Below are positions 1 to 8,950 of a DNA stretch of 64,000 bases, in pieces. The notes beneath the pieces are model-generated. The model was not told the DNA's origin and did no database searches. It saw only the letters and a list, made by a program, of their open reading frames with translations. Source of the DNA: Paramagnetospirillum marisnigri (lineage in GTDB: Bacteria; Pseudomonadota; Alphaproteobacteria; Rhodospirillales; Magnetospirillaceae); NCBI RefSeq assembly GCF_001650715.1, contig NZ_LWQT01000088.1, forward strand, positions 124,001 through 188,000, read 5' to 3'. The position numbers and the translations under genes are program-made. Position 1 is the first letter of the stretch. Every line of letters begins with the position of its first letter.

Positions 1-77
1 TTTTTGCGCCAGCGCGGGCCCCAACTTACATCACGTAAGTGGGTAATCCTCCCGTTCTTGACAGGGAGATTACCGGC
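1..77. other. Left-edge noncoding segment with two inverted repeats
   Basis: No coding region is supported here. Two inverted repeats are visible: ACTTAC / GTAAGT with a 5-nt spacer at 25-41, and an imperfect hairpin of about 11 bp (GGTAAT..CTCCC paired with GGGAG..ATTACC) at 41-74. The second lies just past the stop of the leftward EamA gene and could act as its terminator, though no clear T-run follows. The first has the look of a regulator half-site pair for a gene lying to the left of the window; its owner cannot be named. Confidence 0.35.
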
Positions 78-989
78 TCACAGACATTCTTCTTGGATTG
101 GCTCGATCGGTGCGCGGGGTGCTGTCGGCGGGCTAGCCTGGGCGAAGGATCGGCTCTGGGTGATGGCTACGCCGGCGATGCAGATGACGGCGCCCACGAC
201 GAGCGTTGGGGTCAGGGGTTCGTGCAGGAACACAACCCCAGCGACTACCGCGAAGACGGTCTGTAGCAGCGCGAAGGGCGCCATGCGCGTCATCGAGCAC
301 CGGGCGATCAGCCAGAACCAAAGGCCCCAGCCGATCACCGCGCCGAATAAGACAGTGTAGGCGAAGGCCAGCCAAGCCGTCAGGCTGGCCGTATGGAGCG
401 ATGCTAGCTGGCCATGCTCGATCACGAGGGAGGTCGCCATGACCTGGGGGACGGTGAAGAGCGACATCCAGGCCATCAGTTTCAGCGGTTCGAACGGGCC
501 ATGCCGTTTCGTGAGCACGCTGCCGATCGCCCAGGCGAAGCCCGCGGCGATGACCAGCAAGGTCGGCACGATCATTACCGAGGCATTCGGCTCCGCCACG
601 GTCAGCGCCACGCCTCCGAATGCCAGAGCAACGCCGATGATGACGCGCGTTGTGGGCCGCTCACCGAGAAGCGACCAGGCAAGCAGAACCGTGAAGGGTG
701 TTGAGAGCTGGTGAGCGACGGCCGACACGCTGGCCAGTCCTTGCCCGAGCCCGACGAAGAACAGCGCGAAGTTCAGGCCGCCGAAGAAGACCGAGATGGC
801 GATCATCGGCCCGAGTTCGCGCCGGGTCGGTCGCCCAACGAACGGCAGCAGAATCACCGCGACGGCGGCGAAGCGCAGACCCACGAAGAACAGGGGAGGA
901 AACGCCGTCAGGCCGACTTTGATGACGACGAACTGCACGCCCCAAAACAGGGGCACGAGCACCGCGCAAGCGATTTGGGTCGGAGTCAT
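78..989 (-). CDS. EamA/DMT-family transporter
   Basis: A 303-residue inner-membrane protein made of two EamA repeats with about ten hydrophobic helices; the first half opens with the typical PLFWGVQFVVIKVGL segment and the second half repeats a FAWAIGSVLTKR-type helix. Family members export small metabolites or drugs; the substrate cannot be deduced. An in-frame open reading frame continues upstream, but the ATG at 987-989 is chosen because AAAGGAA lies just upstream and because the extension would run through the operator at 1005-1024 and into the regulator gene. It follows the TetR gene on the same strand and very probably is its target. Confidence 0.85.
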   Translation of the reverse strand: MTPTQIACAVLVPLFWGVQFVVIKVGLTAFPPLFFVGLRFAAVAVILLPFVGRPTRRELGPMIAISVFFGGLNFALFFVGLGQGLASVSAVAHQLSTPFTVLLAWSLLGERPTTRVIIGVALAFGGVALTVAEPNASVMIVPTLLVIAAGFAWAIGSVLTKRHGPFEPLKLMAWMSLFTVPQVMATSLVIEHGQLASLHTASLTAWLAFAYTVLFGAVIGWGLWFWLIARCSMTRMAPFALLQTVFAVVAGVVFLHEPLTPTLVVGAVICIAGVAITQSRSFAQASPPTAPRAPIEPIQEECL

Positions 990-1004
990 GGGGATTCCTT
1001 TCGA

Positions 1005-1024
1005 GACCGATTGGTCCATATATA
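1005..1024. promoter_or_regulatory. Putative TetR operator in front of the EamA gene
   Basis: GACC-gatt-GGTC followed by CATATATA. The same 20-base block recurs with 17 of 20 identities, on the other strand, at 1679-1698 in front of the TetR gene. It lies 16 bp upstream of the EamA start and abuts an AT-rich TATATA stretch that can serve as the -10 element of the leftward promoter, so a bound repressor would block initiation. GACC-N4-GGTC resembles operators known for NemR-like TetR proteins; binding here is inferred. Confidence 0.65.
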
Positions 1025-1059
1025 GGCGTGCCCGAACAATGCTCTGGCCATGTGATGCG

Positions 1060-1674
1060 CTACTTCGCGAAGCGGTCGATGAGGGTCTTGACCACGGCTT
1101 GCGACGCCGCTCGGTCGGGATCTGTCTTGCCGACGACACGCATGCCTTCGACCAGGCAGAGCAGCAGGCGGGCGACGCTCGCGGGCTCGACGCCATCGGC
1201 CAGTTGTCCTGCTGCCTGCGCGCGCGCCAGTGCCCCTGTCAGCCGCGTCTCCATAGTCTTGAAGAACCGGCGAATTCGCTGCTCCACCTCGATGTCATGG
1301 GCGGCCAATTCCATGGCGGTTGCCACCACTAGGCATCCGCGCTTGCCGGCCACGCCGCTGGTGCGATCGACATAACCGGCCAAACAGGTTCGCACACCCG
1401 TCAAGGCATTGTCCCGTGGACCGAGTTCGCTATCGAGCCGCGCCAAAGCATCGTCAATATAGCGATCGAGGGCGCGCAAAAAGAGCCCGTGCTTGTCGCC
1501 AAAAGCGGCATAGAGACTCCCACGCGAGAGGTTCGTCGCCTCAAGCAAATCAGGAAGCGATGTGCCATGGTAGCCGCACGACCAGAATACGCCCATGGCG
1601 CGCTCGATAGCAGCGTCTGTATCGAACTCTCGGGGCCGGCCGCGCGGCATCCGCGGTGAGGTTTGCTGTGTCAT
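1060..1674 (-). CDS. TetR/AcrR-family transcriptional regulator
   Basis: 204 residues with an N-terminal TetR helix-turn-helix (about residues 12-60, containing GYHGTSLPDLLEATNLSRGS and YAAFGDKHGLF) and a C-terminal ligand-binding helical domain. The ATG at 1672-1674 is taken as start; a longer frame to 1746 would read across the operator at 1679-1698. It sits upstream of, and on the same strand as, the EamA transporter, and both genes carry the same palindrome, which points to autoregulation plus control of the exporter. The inducer is unknown. Confidence 0.88.
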   Translation of the reverse strand: MTQQTSPRMPRGRPREFDTDAAIERAMGVFWSCGYHGTSLPDLLEATNLSRGSLYAAFGDKHGLFLRALDRYIDDALARLDSELGPRDNALTGVRTCLAGYVDRTSGVAGKRGCLVVATAMELAAHDIEVEQRIRRFFKTMETRLTGALARAQAAGQLADGVEPASVARLLLCLVEGMRVVGKTDPDRAASQAVVKTLIDRFAK

Positions 1675-1678
1675 GCTC

Positions 1679-1698
1679 AATATATGGACCAAATGGTC
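1679..1698. promoter_or_regulatory. Putative TetR operator in front of its own gene
   Basis: Read on the minus strand: GACC-attt-GGTC followed by CATATATT, matching the site at 1005-1024 in 17 of 20 positions. It ends 5 bp before the TetR start codon, so binding would interfere with transcription of the regulator itself. The repeat of the same unusual block in both upstream regions is the evidence; the identity of the binding protein is inferred from its position. Confidence 0.65.
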
Positions 1699-1801
1699 TT
1701 TAATATCAAGCCCGCTCACCGGACAGTGGATCGGCTTGATGTTCACGGAGAGCGTGGGAAATAGAGGCAGAGTCTATTTTCCGCATGTCATCCCGTGCGG
1801 A

Positions 1802-1886
1802 TGGTGGCCCCTGCCGGAATCGAACCGGCACGCCCGAAGGCGAGCGATTTTAAGTCGCTTGCGTCTACCAGTTCCGCCAAGGGGCC
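1802..1886 (-). tRNA. tRNA-Leu(TAA)
   Basis: A long-variable-arm tRNA on the minus strand. The acceptor arms GGCCCCT (5') and AGGGGCC (3') pair over seven positions, followed by discriminator A and an encoded CCA. The anticodon loop CTTAAAA sits on an AGCGA/TCGCT stem, giving anticodon TAA; the variable arm is CGCCTTCGGGCG-like and the T arm is GCCGG-TTCGATT-CCGGC. All these fit bacterial leucine tRNA for UUA/UUG codons. A promoter lies just upstream at 1906-1934. Confidence 0.96.
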
Positions 1887-1905
1887 GGGGGCTGGGAAGC
1901 GCCCT

Positions 1906-1934
1906 CTTATACCCCAGCCAGGCCCACTCCCCAA
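1906..1934 (-). promoter_or_regulatory. Sigma-70-like promoter of tRNA-Leu
   Basis: On the minus strand TTGGGG (1929-1934) and TATAAG (1906-1911) are separated by exactly 17 bp, placing the transcription start about 12 bp before the mature tRNA 5' end. The short leader and spacing are typical of tRNA promoters. Confidence 0.6.
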
Positions 1935-2154
1935 GCCTTGCGCTTCAACTCAGCCCTCGGATCTGGCGCCGATACCAATTACATAAGTTTTTTATTGATT
2001 AAAATGCATGTGCGTTTTCTAATGATCCAGGCGCACGGCTATTGGTTGGTGATTATTGTCCCAATGATAGCTTTAGCTTTGTGATTTCAATCTATGTTCG
2101 TAGGTCCGGACTGCGGATTTGCCGAAATACCACGCCGAGGGGGCTTGAGGACTG

Positions 2155-4476
2155 ATGGGGATCGCCGCTCGTTTTGGAACCGCCCTGGTCGCCATGTCGG
2201 TGGGTACCGCCGCGCTGATGGGATGGGTCACCAGTCGTCATGCCGCGTCATTGATCGAACAGGCGGAGCACCGCGAATTGCTGGGCCGCTTCGAGCAGTT
2301 GGTGGACGCCATCGACGGATCGGCTTCCCAGGCGCGGGCCATGGCGGCGCTGGTGGCCAATCTGCCCGGAGTCCCGCATCTGGTGGCCAGTGGCCAGCGC
2401 GACGTCCTGGCCGCCCAGATGGTGCCGCCGTTCAAGGCCATGGCCAAGGAATTCGGCATCGAGCAGTTCCAGTTCCATCTGCCGCCCGCCACCTCGTTCC
2501 TGCGGGTCCATTCCCCTGCCAAGTTCGGTGACGACCTGTCCGCCATCCGTCAGACCGTGGTCCAGACCAACACCACCAGGACATCGACCAAGGGGCTGGA
2601 ATACGGGGTCGCCGGACTGGGGGTGCGCGGGCTGATGCCGCTGATGGATGAGGGGCGGCATGTGGGGTCGGTGGAATTCGGCCTCAGTTTCGGCCAGCCC
2701 TTCTTCGCCGACTTCAAGGCGTCGTTTGGCGTCGATGTCGCCCTTCACGTCAAGGGCAAGGACGGGTTCAAGCCGTTCGCCGGGACCATCGCCACCTCCA
2801 ACCTGACCGAGGCCGAGATCATCGCGGCCATGGAGGGACGCGATGTCTTGAAGGCGCAGGAGAATGCGTCAGGCGGGCGCATCGCCGTCCTGGCCCGGGC
2901 GGTGAAGGATTACAGCGGCAAGCCGCTGGGCGTGGCCGAGATCGCCATGGATGCCAGCCACTACGCCAGCCAGTTGGCCGAGGCCCATCGCATCATGGCC
3001 ATGCTGCTGGTGGGCGCGGTTCTGGTATCCCTGGCGGTGGGAACCTGGCTCAGCCGCAACATCACCCGGCCGATCCTGGCCATGAGCTCGGCCATGGACC
3101 GCATCGCCAAACGTGATTTCGATGTGGATGTCCACGGCCTGGACCGTGCCGACGAGATTGGCCACATGGCCCGCGCCGTCGAGGTGGTGCAGCAGGAGGT
3201 TCGCCGCACCGTCGCCCTGGAAGAGGCCCAGGCCCGGGCCATGGAGCAGTTGGAAGCGGGGCAGAAGGACCTGCGCGACGGCATGCAGTTGCAGCTTGAG
3301 GGCGTGGTCGAGGCCGCCATCCAGAGCAACGAGGCGGGGGTGGTCCTGGCCCGCATGGTTGGCTCGATCCGCCAGTCCTCCGAGCAAAGCCAGTCCATCG
3401 CCAGCGCTATCGAGGAGATGGTGGCCTCGGTTCACACCATCTCGGAATCCTCCGAGATCGCGGCCCAGGAAGCCTCCGACGCCGAGAATGCGGCCAAGAG
3501 CGGCGTCGCCGCCACCGCCGCCGCGCGCCATGCCATGGACTCGCTGCTCGGTGCGGTCGCGGCCGTCGGCGACAAGATCGAGTCTCTGGGCGCGGCCTCG
3601 GGGCAGATCGCCGCCATCATCGACCAGATCGAGGCCATCGCCGGACAGACCAACCTGCTGGCGCTCAACGCCACCATCGAGGCGGCAAGGGCGGGCGAGG
3701 CGGGCAAGGGATTCGCCGTGGTGGCGGGCGAGGTCAAGACCCTGGCCAACCAGACCGCCAAGGCGACCGTCGACATCCGTGACCGCATCCAGGGGCTGAC
3801 CACTGAAATGGGGGAAGCCCAGGCCGCCATGCGCCGTTCGCGCGCCGCCGCCGAGGAGGGCATGGGGGCGGTGGGCGAGGTCACCGGCGGGCTGGAGGCC
3901 ATCGCCGGGCGCATCGACGGTGTCACCCAGCGCATGCACGAGATTGCCACCATCCTGGGGCAGCAGAGTGCCGCCGCCGCCGAGGTGTCGTCGGCCACGG
4001 CCAGCATCGCCACGGTGTCGCAGACCAATCTGGAGGAGATCAGCAAGGTGATCGGCTCCATGGCCGAGGCGGCCACGGTCCTGGACAAGCGGGCCGAGGA
4101 TTTCGCCAAGATGGGCACTGCCGAGACATTGCTGCAGGTGGCCAAGAACGACCATGTGCGGTTCAAGCGCTCTATCCTCGACCGCATCCTGGGGCTGAAC
4201 AGCCTGACCTCATCCCAATTGTCGGACCATCACACCTGCCGCCTGGGCAAGTGGTATGACAATCTGGTCGACGAGCGCCTGACCCGTCTGCCCGCCTATA
4301 CGGCGCTGCAGGAGCCGCACCAGCGGGTGCATGCCCATGGCAAGCGCGCCCTTGATCTGCACGCCCAGGGCGATACCGAGGGCGCCATGGCCGAGGTCGA
4401 GCGGTTGAACCAGGCCTCGCGCGAGGTTCTCGACCTGCTGGAAGAGATGTCGGGAGCACTGAAGCGCGCCGCCTGA
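2155..4476 (+). CDS. Methyl-accepting chemotaxis protein with CZB domain
   Basis: 773 residues. Order: membrane helix about 3-25, a large periplasmic Cache-like sensor (about 30-280), second membrane helix about 281-300, HAMP domain about 300-350, cytoplasmic signalling coiled coil with the hairpin tip [20 protein letters not shown], and a C-terminal CZB (chemoreceptor zinc-binding) domain from about residue 665. The CZB signature is complete: HVRFK, CRLGKWY and the PHQRVHAHG segment supply the 3 His/1 Cys zinc site. Such receptors sense zinc or redox/hypochlorous conditions through CZB in addition to the Cache ligand. A purine-rich GAGGGGG..GAGG precedes the ATG. No che genes are adjacent, so it is an orphan receptor. 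Confidence 0.93.
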   Translation: MGIAARFGTALVAMSVGTAALMGWVTSRHAASLIEQAEHRELLGRFEQLVDAIDGSASQARAMAALVANLPGVPHLVASGQRDVLAAQMVPPFKAMAKEFGIEQFQFHLPPATSFLRVHSPAKFGDDLSAIRQTVVQTNTTRTSTKGLEYGVAGLGVRGLMPLMDEGRHVGSVEFGLSFGQPFFADFKASFGVDVALHVKGKDGFKPFAGTIATSNLTEAEIIAAMEGRDVLKAQENASGGRIAVLARAVKDYSGKPLGVAEIAMDASHYASQLAEAHRIMAMLLVGAVLVSLAVGTWLSRNITRPILAMSSAMDRIAKRDFDVDVHGLDRADEIGHMARAVEVVQQEVRRTVALEEAQARAMEQLEAGQKDLRDGMQLQLEGVVEAAIQSNEAGVVLARMVGSIRQSSEQSQSIASAIEEMVASVHTISESSEIAAQEASDAENAAKSGVAATAAARHAMDSLLGAVAAVGDKIESLGAASGQIAAIIDQIEAIAGQTNLLALNATIEAARAGEAGKGFAVVAGEVKTLANQTAKATVDIRDRIQGLTTEMGEAQAAMRRSRAAAEEGMGAVGEVTGGLEAIAGRIDGVTQRMHEIATILGQQSAAAAEVSSATASIATVSQTNLEEISKVIGSMAEAATVLDKRAEDFAKMGTAETLLQVAKNDHVRFKRSILDRILGLNSLTSSQLSDHHTCRLGKWYDNLVDERLTRLPAYTALQEPHQRVHAHGKRALDLHAQGDTEGAMAEVERLNQASREVLDLLEEMSGALKRAA

Positions 4477-4487
4477 ACGATGACATT

Positions 4488-4623
4488 CCCTCTCCCGCTT
4501 GCGGGAGAGGGTGGCGAGGCGAAGCCGAGACGGGTGAGGGTGCGTGCGTCGGCGCGCCATTCGACATCAAGTCGCGGCCCTCAGGCCCTCACCCCGACCC
4601 TCTCCCGCAAGCGGGAGAGGGGG
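4488..4623. repeat. REPIN-like paired palindromic repeat
   Basis: Two copies of a 24-bp palindrome, CCCTCTCCCGC-tt/aa-GCGGGAGAGGG, at 4488-4511 and 4598-4621, in mirror arrangement. Between them GGGTGAGGG (4532-4540) is mirrored by CCCTCACCC (4587-4595), so the whole block is one large interrupted inverted repeat. It lies just past the chemoreceptor stop and before the secA promoter. This layout is that of extragenic REP doublets, which spread by a RAYT transposase elsewhere in the genome; none is present here. Confidence 0.75.
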
Positions 4624-4676
4624 GAAACGGATGTGTTTCCTTCACCCGATTGCCCTGGTCCGGCAGCCCGCGAAGA

Positions 4677-4705
4677 TTGACAGAATGCGGCCCTGCCTCT
4701 ATCTC
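4677..4705 (+). promoter_or_regulatory. Candidate secA promoter
   Basis: A perfect TTGACA (4677-4682) is followed after 17 bp by TATCTC (4700-4705), about 60 bp before the secA start codon. The -35 match and spacing are good, the -10 match is weak, so this is a candidate only. Confidence 0.4.
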
Positions 4706-4763
4706 TTGCCGGTCGCGAAGGGCCTCCATCCGGGGGTCTCGGCCACTCACGTCGAGGAAGCTT

Positions 4764-7478
4764 ATGTTCGGCGCCATTGCCCGGCGGATCTTCGGAACCG
4801 CGAATGATCGTATTCTCAAGCCGCTAAAGAAGCACATCGACGCCATCAATGCCCTGGAGCCATTGCTGGAGGCGCTCTCCGACGACGAGTTGCGGGCACG
4901 GACCGAGATCTTCAAGCAGCGCGTCGCCGCGGGCGAGACCCTGGACGACCTGATGGTCGAGGCCTTCGCCACCGTGCGCGAGGCCGCCAAGCGCACCCTG
5001 GGCCAGCGCCATTTCGACGTGCAGATGCTGGGCGGCATGGTGCTGCATCAGGGCCGCATCGCCGAGATGAAGACCGGCGAAGGCAAGACCCTGGTCGCCA
5101 CCCTGGCGGTCTATCTCAACGCGCTGTCGGGCAACGGCGTCCATGTGGTCACGGTCAACGACTACCTGGCCAAGCGCGATTCCGACTGGATGGGGCAGAT
5201 CTACCGCTTCCTCGGCCTGACGGTGGGCGTCATCGTCCACGGCCTCAACGATCTGGAACGCCAGCAGGCCTATGCCTGCGACGTCACCTATGCCACCAAC
5301 AACGAGCTGGGCTTCGACTATCTGCGCGACAACATGAAGTTCCGGCTGGAGGAAATGTGCCATCGCGCCAGCTTCAACTTCGCCATCGTCGACGAAGTGG
5401 ACTCTATCCTGGTGGACGAGGCCCGCACGCCGCTGATCATCTCTGGCCCCACCGAGGATAATTCCGACCTCTATCGCCTGGTCGATCGCATCATGCCGTC
5501 GCTGGTGGCCGAGGATTTCGAGAAGGACGAGAAGCAGCGCGCCGTCACCCTGACCGACCGCGGCACCGAGCATGTGGAAGAGCTGCTGGCCGAGGCCGGT
5601 CTGATGAAGGGCGCCCTTTACGACGTGGGCAATGTCAGCCTGGTCCACCACGTCAATCAGGCGCTGCGCGCCCACAAGCTGTTCACCCGCGATGTCGACT
5701 ACATCGTCAAGAACGACAAGGTCATCATCATCGACGAGTTCACCGGCCGCATGATGGACGGCCGGCGGTTCTCGGAAGGGCTGCACCAGGCCCTGGAGGC
5801 CAAGGAAGGCGTCACCATCCAGAACGAGAACCAGACCCTGGCCTCGATCACCTTCCAGAACCTGTTCCGCATGTATCCCAAGCTGGCGGGCATGACCGGC
5901 ACCGCCATGACGGAAGCGGGCGAATTCCACGAGATCTATGGCCTGGAAGTGGTGGAGATTCCCACCAATCTGCCGGTCAGCCGCAAGGACGCCGACGACG
6001 AGGTCTATCGCACCGCCGCCGAGAAGAACGACGCCATCGTCACCCTGATCGAGGAATGCCGCTCGCGCATGCAGCCCGCTCTGGTGGGCACCACCTCCAT
6101 CGAGAAGTCGGAACATCTCTCCGACCTGCTGAAGAAGAAGAAGATCCCCCATCAGGTGCTCAATGCCCGCTACCACGAGCAGGAAGCCTATATCGTCGCC
6201 CAGGCGGGCGTGCCCGGCGCGGTGACCATCGCCACCAACATGGCCGGTCGCGGCACCGACATCCAGTTGGGCGGCAATCTGGACATGCGCACCCGCATGG
6301 AACTGGCCGACATCACCGATGAGGCCGAGCGCGCCAAGCGCATCGAGGCGCTGAAGGCCGAGATCGAGGTCAACAAGGGCAAGGTGCGCGACGCGGGCGG
6401 TCTTTACGTCATCGGCACCGAACGCCATGAAAGCCGCCGCATCGACAACCAGCTGCGCGGCCGGTCCGGACGCCAGGGCGACCCCGGCGCGTCGAAGTTC
6501 TTCCTGTCGCTGGAAGACGATCTGATGCGTATCTTCGGCTCGCAGCGCATGGACGGCATGCTGCAGAAGCTGGGGCTGGAAAAGGGCGAGGCCATCGTCC
6601 ATCCCTGGATCAACAAGGCCTTGGAAAAGGCGCAGCAGAAGGTCGAGGCCCGCAACTTCGACATCCGCAAGAACCTGCTGAAGTTCGACGATGTGATGAA
6701 CGACCAGCGCAAGGTGGTCTACGAGCAGCGCAAGGACCTGATGGCCGCCGACGAGGTGGCCGAGGAAGTGGTCGCCTTCCGCCACGAGGTCATCGAGGAC
6801 ATGGTCGCCCGCTGCATCCCCGAGCGCGCCTATGCTGACCAGTGGGACGTGGCCGGGCTGCACGAGGAAGTGCTGCGCGTCTTCAACCTGGATCTTCCCA
6901 TCGCCGACTGGGCCAAGGAGGAAGGCATCGCCGACCAGGAAATCCGCGCCCGCCTCATCGACCATGCCGACCGCAAGATGGCGGAGAAGGTGGCCAATTA
7001 CGGCGCCGAGACCATGCGCATGGTGGAAAAAAGCCTGCTGCTGCAACTGCTCGACCAGTCCTGGAAGGACCACCTTCTGCAACTGGATCATCTGCGCCAG
7101 GGCATCAGCTTGCGCGCCTATGCCCAGCGCGATCCCCTGAACGAATACAAGCGGGAAGCCTTCAACCTGTTCCAGCAGATGTTGCTGGACCTGCGCGAAC
7201 GGGTGACTTCGGTGCTGGCCCATGTCCAGCTTCGCTTCGGCGACGAGGACCCGGAACAGGCGCTGGAGCCGCGCGGCCCGTCACGGACCATGGAGACCCG
7301 CGAGGACCCGGCTTTCGCCGGACTGGGCACCGGCGAGGCCATGGCCACCGTCACGACCGGCCCCCGCAGCACCATCGTCGATCCCAATGATCCCGCCACC
7401 TGGGGGGGCACGCCACGCAACGCGCCGTGCCCTTGCGGATCGGGCAAGAAGTACAAGCACTGCCACGGCGCCTCCTGA
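4764..7478 (+). CDS. secA: Preprotein translocase ATPase SecA
   Basis: 904 residues, the usual SecA length. The motor ATPase pushes unfolded preproteins through SecYEG at the inner membrane. Walker A is MKTGEGKTL (about 102-110), the DEAD-like motif lies in [15 protein letters not shown], and the helicase domain 2 motifs [10 protein letters not shown] and [11 protein letters not shown] are present. The C-terminus ends in the zinc-binding SecB/ribosome-docking motif, with Cys889, Cys891, Cys900 and His901. The ATG at 4764 is chosen for the GAGGAAG seven bases upstream; an in-frame ATG at 4650 would overlap the repeat and promoter region. A strong terminator follows. Confidence 0.98.
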   Translation: MFGAIARRIFGTANDRILKPLKKHIDAINALEPLLEALSDDELRARTEIFKQRVAAGETLDDLMVEAFATVREAAKRTLGQRHFDVQMLGGMVLHQGRIAEMKTGEGKTLVATLAVYLNALSGNGVHVVTVNDYLAKRDSDWMGQIYRFLGLTVGVIVHGLNDLERQQAYACDVTYATNNELGFDYLRDNMKFRLEEMCHRASFNFAIVDEVDSILVDEARTPLIISGPTEDNSDLYRLVDRIMPSLVAEDFEKDEKQRAVTLTDRGTEHVEELLAEAGLMKGALYDVGNVSLVHHVNQALRAHKLFTRDVDYIVKNDKVIIIDEFTGRMMDGRRFSEGLHQALEAKEGVTIQNENQTLASITFQNLFRMYPKLAGMTGTAMTEAGEFHEIYGLEVVEIPTNLPVSRKDADDEVYRTAAEKNDAIVTLIEECRSRMQPALVGTTSIEKSEHLSDLLKKKKIPHQVLNARYHEQEAYIVAQAGVPGAVTIATNMAGRGTDIQLGGNLDMRTRMELADITDEAERAKRIEALKAEIEVNKGKVRDAGGLYVIGTERHESRRIDNQLRGRSGRQGDPGASKFFLSLEDDLMRIFGSQRMDGMLQKLGLEKGEAIVHPWINKALEKAQQKVEARNFDIRKNLLKFDDVMNDQRKVVYEQRKDLMAADEVAEEVVAFRHEVIEDMVARCIPERAYADQWDVAGLHEEVLRVFNLDLPIADWAKEEGIADQEIRARLIDHADRKMAEKVANYGAETMRMVEKSLLLQLLDQSWKDHLLQLDHLRQGISLRAYAQRDPLNEYKREAFNLFQQMLLDLRERVTSVLAHVQLRFGDEDPEQALEPRGPSRTMETREDPAFAGLGTGEAMATVTTGPRSTIVDPNDPATWGGTPRNAPCPCGSGKKYKHCHGAS

Positions 7479-7502
7479 CGCCAAGGCTGCTGACGAGAAC
7501 AA

Positions 7503-7530
7503 CCCCCGGCCGATGGGCCGGGGGTTTTTT
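7503..7530 (+). terminator. Rho-independent terminator of secA
   Basis: CCCCCGGCC-gatg-GGCCGGGGG, a perfect 9-bp stem, followed directly by six T residues, 24 bp after the secA stop codon. Confidence 0.92.
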
Positions 7531-7558
7531 CATGGCGTCACGCCAGTGAGAAAATGAA

Positions 7559-7723
7559 GGAGAGGGAGCGTTTGGGGGTCGCTCCCTCTCCAAGCCCCTC
7601 CGTGGCGCTGGGGTTCGGGGATGGCCACGGAGGAACGTCCTGAGTGCGGGAGGGGAGAGCGTTGGGGGCACTCTCCCCTCCTTTTATTCCACCCGCGGCC
7701 TTGGGGTTCGGGGATCGCCGCGG
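7559..7723. repeat. Tandem double-hairpin repeat, two diverged copies
   Basis: Two related units follow each other. Unit 1: stem A of 12 bp (7559-7570 with 7580-7591) and stem B of 10 bp (7597-7606 with 7624-7633, 17-nt loop). Unit 2: stem A of 11 bp (7649-7659 with 7671-7681) and stem B of 7 bp plus 3 more beyond one mismatch (7693-7699 with 7717-7723, again a 17-nt loop). Loops share TTGGGGG (A) and TGGGGTTCGGGGAT (B), while the stems differ in sequence but keep pairing. No protein is encoded. Either a dispersed extragenic element or a structured RNA; stem A of unit 2 is followed by TTTTATT and could also terminate transcription. Confidence 0.7.
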
Positions 7724-7741
7724 ATGGACGCACCGGCCGGA

Positions 7742-8842
7742 TCAGGCGGCCATGGCCTCCTGATCCGTATTCTCGTCCTCGATCACGGCGGGCAGCGAGA
7801 AGCCGAAGCAACTGCCCTTGCCCAATTCAGAGGAGACCCAGACATCGCCGCCCAGCCGCTCCACCAGGCGGCGAACCACTGCGAGGCCCATGCCGATCCC
7901 GGCCACCGAGGAATTCCTGGCGTCATGGGGGCGGTAGAAAATTTCGAACATGCGCGCCACCCGCGCCGGGTCAATGCCGATGCCGTTGTCACGAATCTCG
8001 AAGCGCACCATCCGTCCCTCGCGATGGGCGGAAACCCGCACGATCGGCCGTCGCTCGGGGGCGCGGAAGCGAACCGCGTTGTCGATCAGCTGCAGGAACA
8101 CTTCCACCAGGGCGGCGCGGTCGGCGGATACCTCGGGCAGCGGATCGACCACCAGCGCCGCGTCCGCGGCGGTCAGCACTCCGCTCAGCCGCTTGCGCGC
8201 CGTCATCATCGCGTCCTTTGCCGAGGTGATCTCGCCCGAGGGCTGATGGCTGTCCACCGCCACGAAGGCGCGCAACCCGCTGATCAGGGCGGTCATCCGC
8301 CGGGCGCTGTCCATGACATGGGTCAGATACAGCCGGGCCTCGTCGTCCCCTTCGCCCCGCTGGTGCGATTCCAGCAATTGGGCATAAGCGACCAGTCGGC
8401 GCAAAGGCTCCTGCAGGTCATGCGAGGCGACTTCGGCGACCCGCTCAAGGTCGGCCACATGGCGCCGCAGCCGGGATCGGGTTTCATCCAGTTCGGTATC
8501 CCGTGCGCGAAGCTCGGCGGCAAGCCGGGTCAGGCGACGCTGCATGGCGATCCAGGACAGGCCCATGGCCGCCATGCCGCCCACCACCAGGACGGCGACC
8601 GCCACCTGACCCCATTCTCCCAGTCCGGGAAAATGCGATAAGGCGCCGACAATGAAGGACCATGCGGCATTCATATCCCACCACACGCCGACCCAGGCGA
8701 CCACCACCAGCAGCCCGCCGATGGGAAGGGCCAGCCGCGCGGACGCACCGTCGTCGAAACGCTGCAGGAAAGATGTGTCTTCAGTCACTTTGCCGCTGCC
8801 CCGTTTTCCGGCATTGTTCCGCTGCCGGTCCCCAGTGATCAT
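7742..8842 (-). CDS. Membrane sensor histidine kinase
   Basis: 366 residues. Two membrane helices (about 38-57 and 78-100) enclose a periplasmic loop of only some 20 residues, so sensing is probably intramembrane or cytoplasmic. A short coiled coil leads into the dimerisation domain with phosphoacceptor motif VASHDLQEPLRR, then the ATP-binding domain with N box QLIDNAVRFRAP, G1 DNGIGID and G2 GIGMGLAV. It is divergent from the OmpR-type regulator at 8951, its most likely partner. The start is uncertain: ATG at 8840-8842 abuts an IS-end-like sequence and has a poor ribosome site, and a GTG about 18 codons inside is possible. Confidence 0.87.
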   Translation of the reverse strand: MITGDRQRNNAGKRGSGKVTEDTSFLQRFDDGASARLALPIGGLLVVVAWVGVWWDMNAAWSFIVGALSHFPGLGEWGQVAVAVLVVGGMAAMGLSWIAMQRRLTRLAAELRARDTELDETRSRLRRHVADLERVAEVASHDLQEPLRRLVAYAQLLESHQRGEGDDEARLYLTHVMDSARRMTALISGLRAFVAVDSHQPSGEITSAKDAMMTARKRLSGVLTAADAALVVDPLPEVSADRAALVEVFLQLIDNAVRFRAPERRPIVRVSAHREGRMVRFEIRDNGIGIDPARVARMFEIFYRPHDARNSSVAGIGMGLAVVRRLVERLGGDVWVSSELGKGSCFGFSLPAVIEDENTDQEAMAA

Positions 8843-8843
8843 G

Positions 8844-8862
8844 CTGTCTCTTATACAGATCC
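8844..8862. mobile_element. Solo IS50/Tn5-type inverted end
   Basis: CTGTCTCTTATACAGATCC matches the 19-bp Tn5 mosaic end in 17 of 19 positions and the natural IS50 inside end in 15 of 19. No second end, target duplication or transposase gene is visible in the window. It lies between the start of the kinase gene and the divergent regulator, so it makes up the kinase translation-initiation region. A remnant of an IS4-family insertion is the likely reading; chance resemblance cannot be excluded. Confidence 0.45.
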
Positions 8863-8950
8863 CTTGGTAATGGAATTACGGCGGCGGTTGAATTGGCCGC
8901 CAATACCCTGTAAATGAACAATGAACACTGACATTGACCCGGAGAACACG

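Noticed and set aside
4824-7223. 799-residue antisense frame over secA
   Set aside because: The opposite strand encodes full-length SecA with all motifs; the antisense frame is a shadow.
7671-7687. Second secA terminator
   Set aside because: The hairpin followed by TTTTATT is part of the tandem repeat unit and lies 140 bp past a much stronger terminator; termination there is possible but not separately supported.
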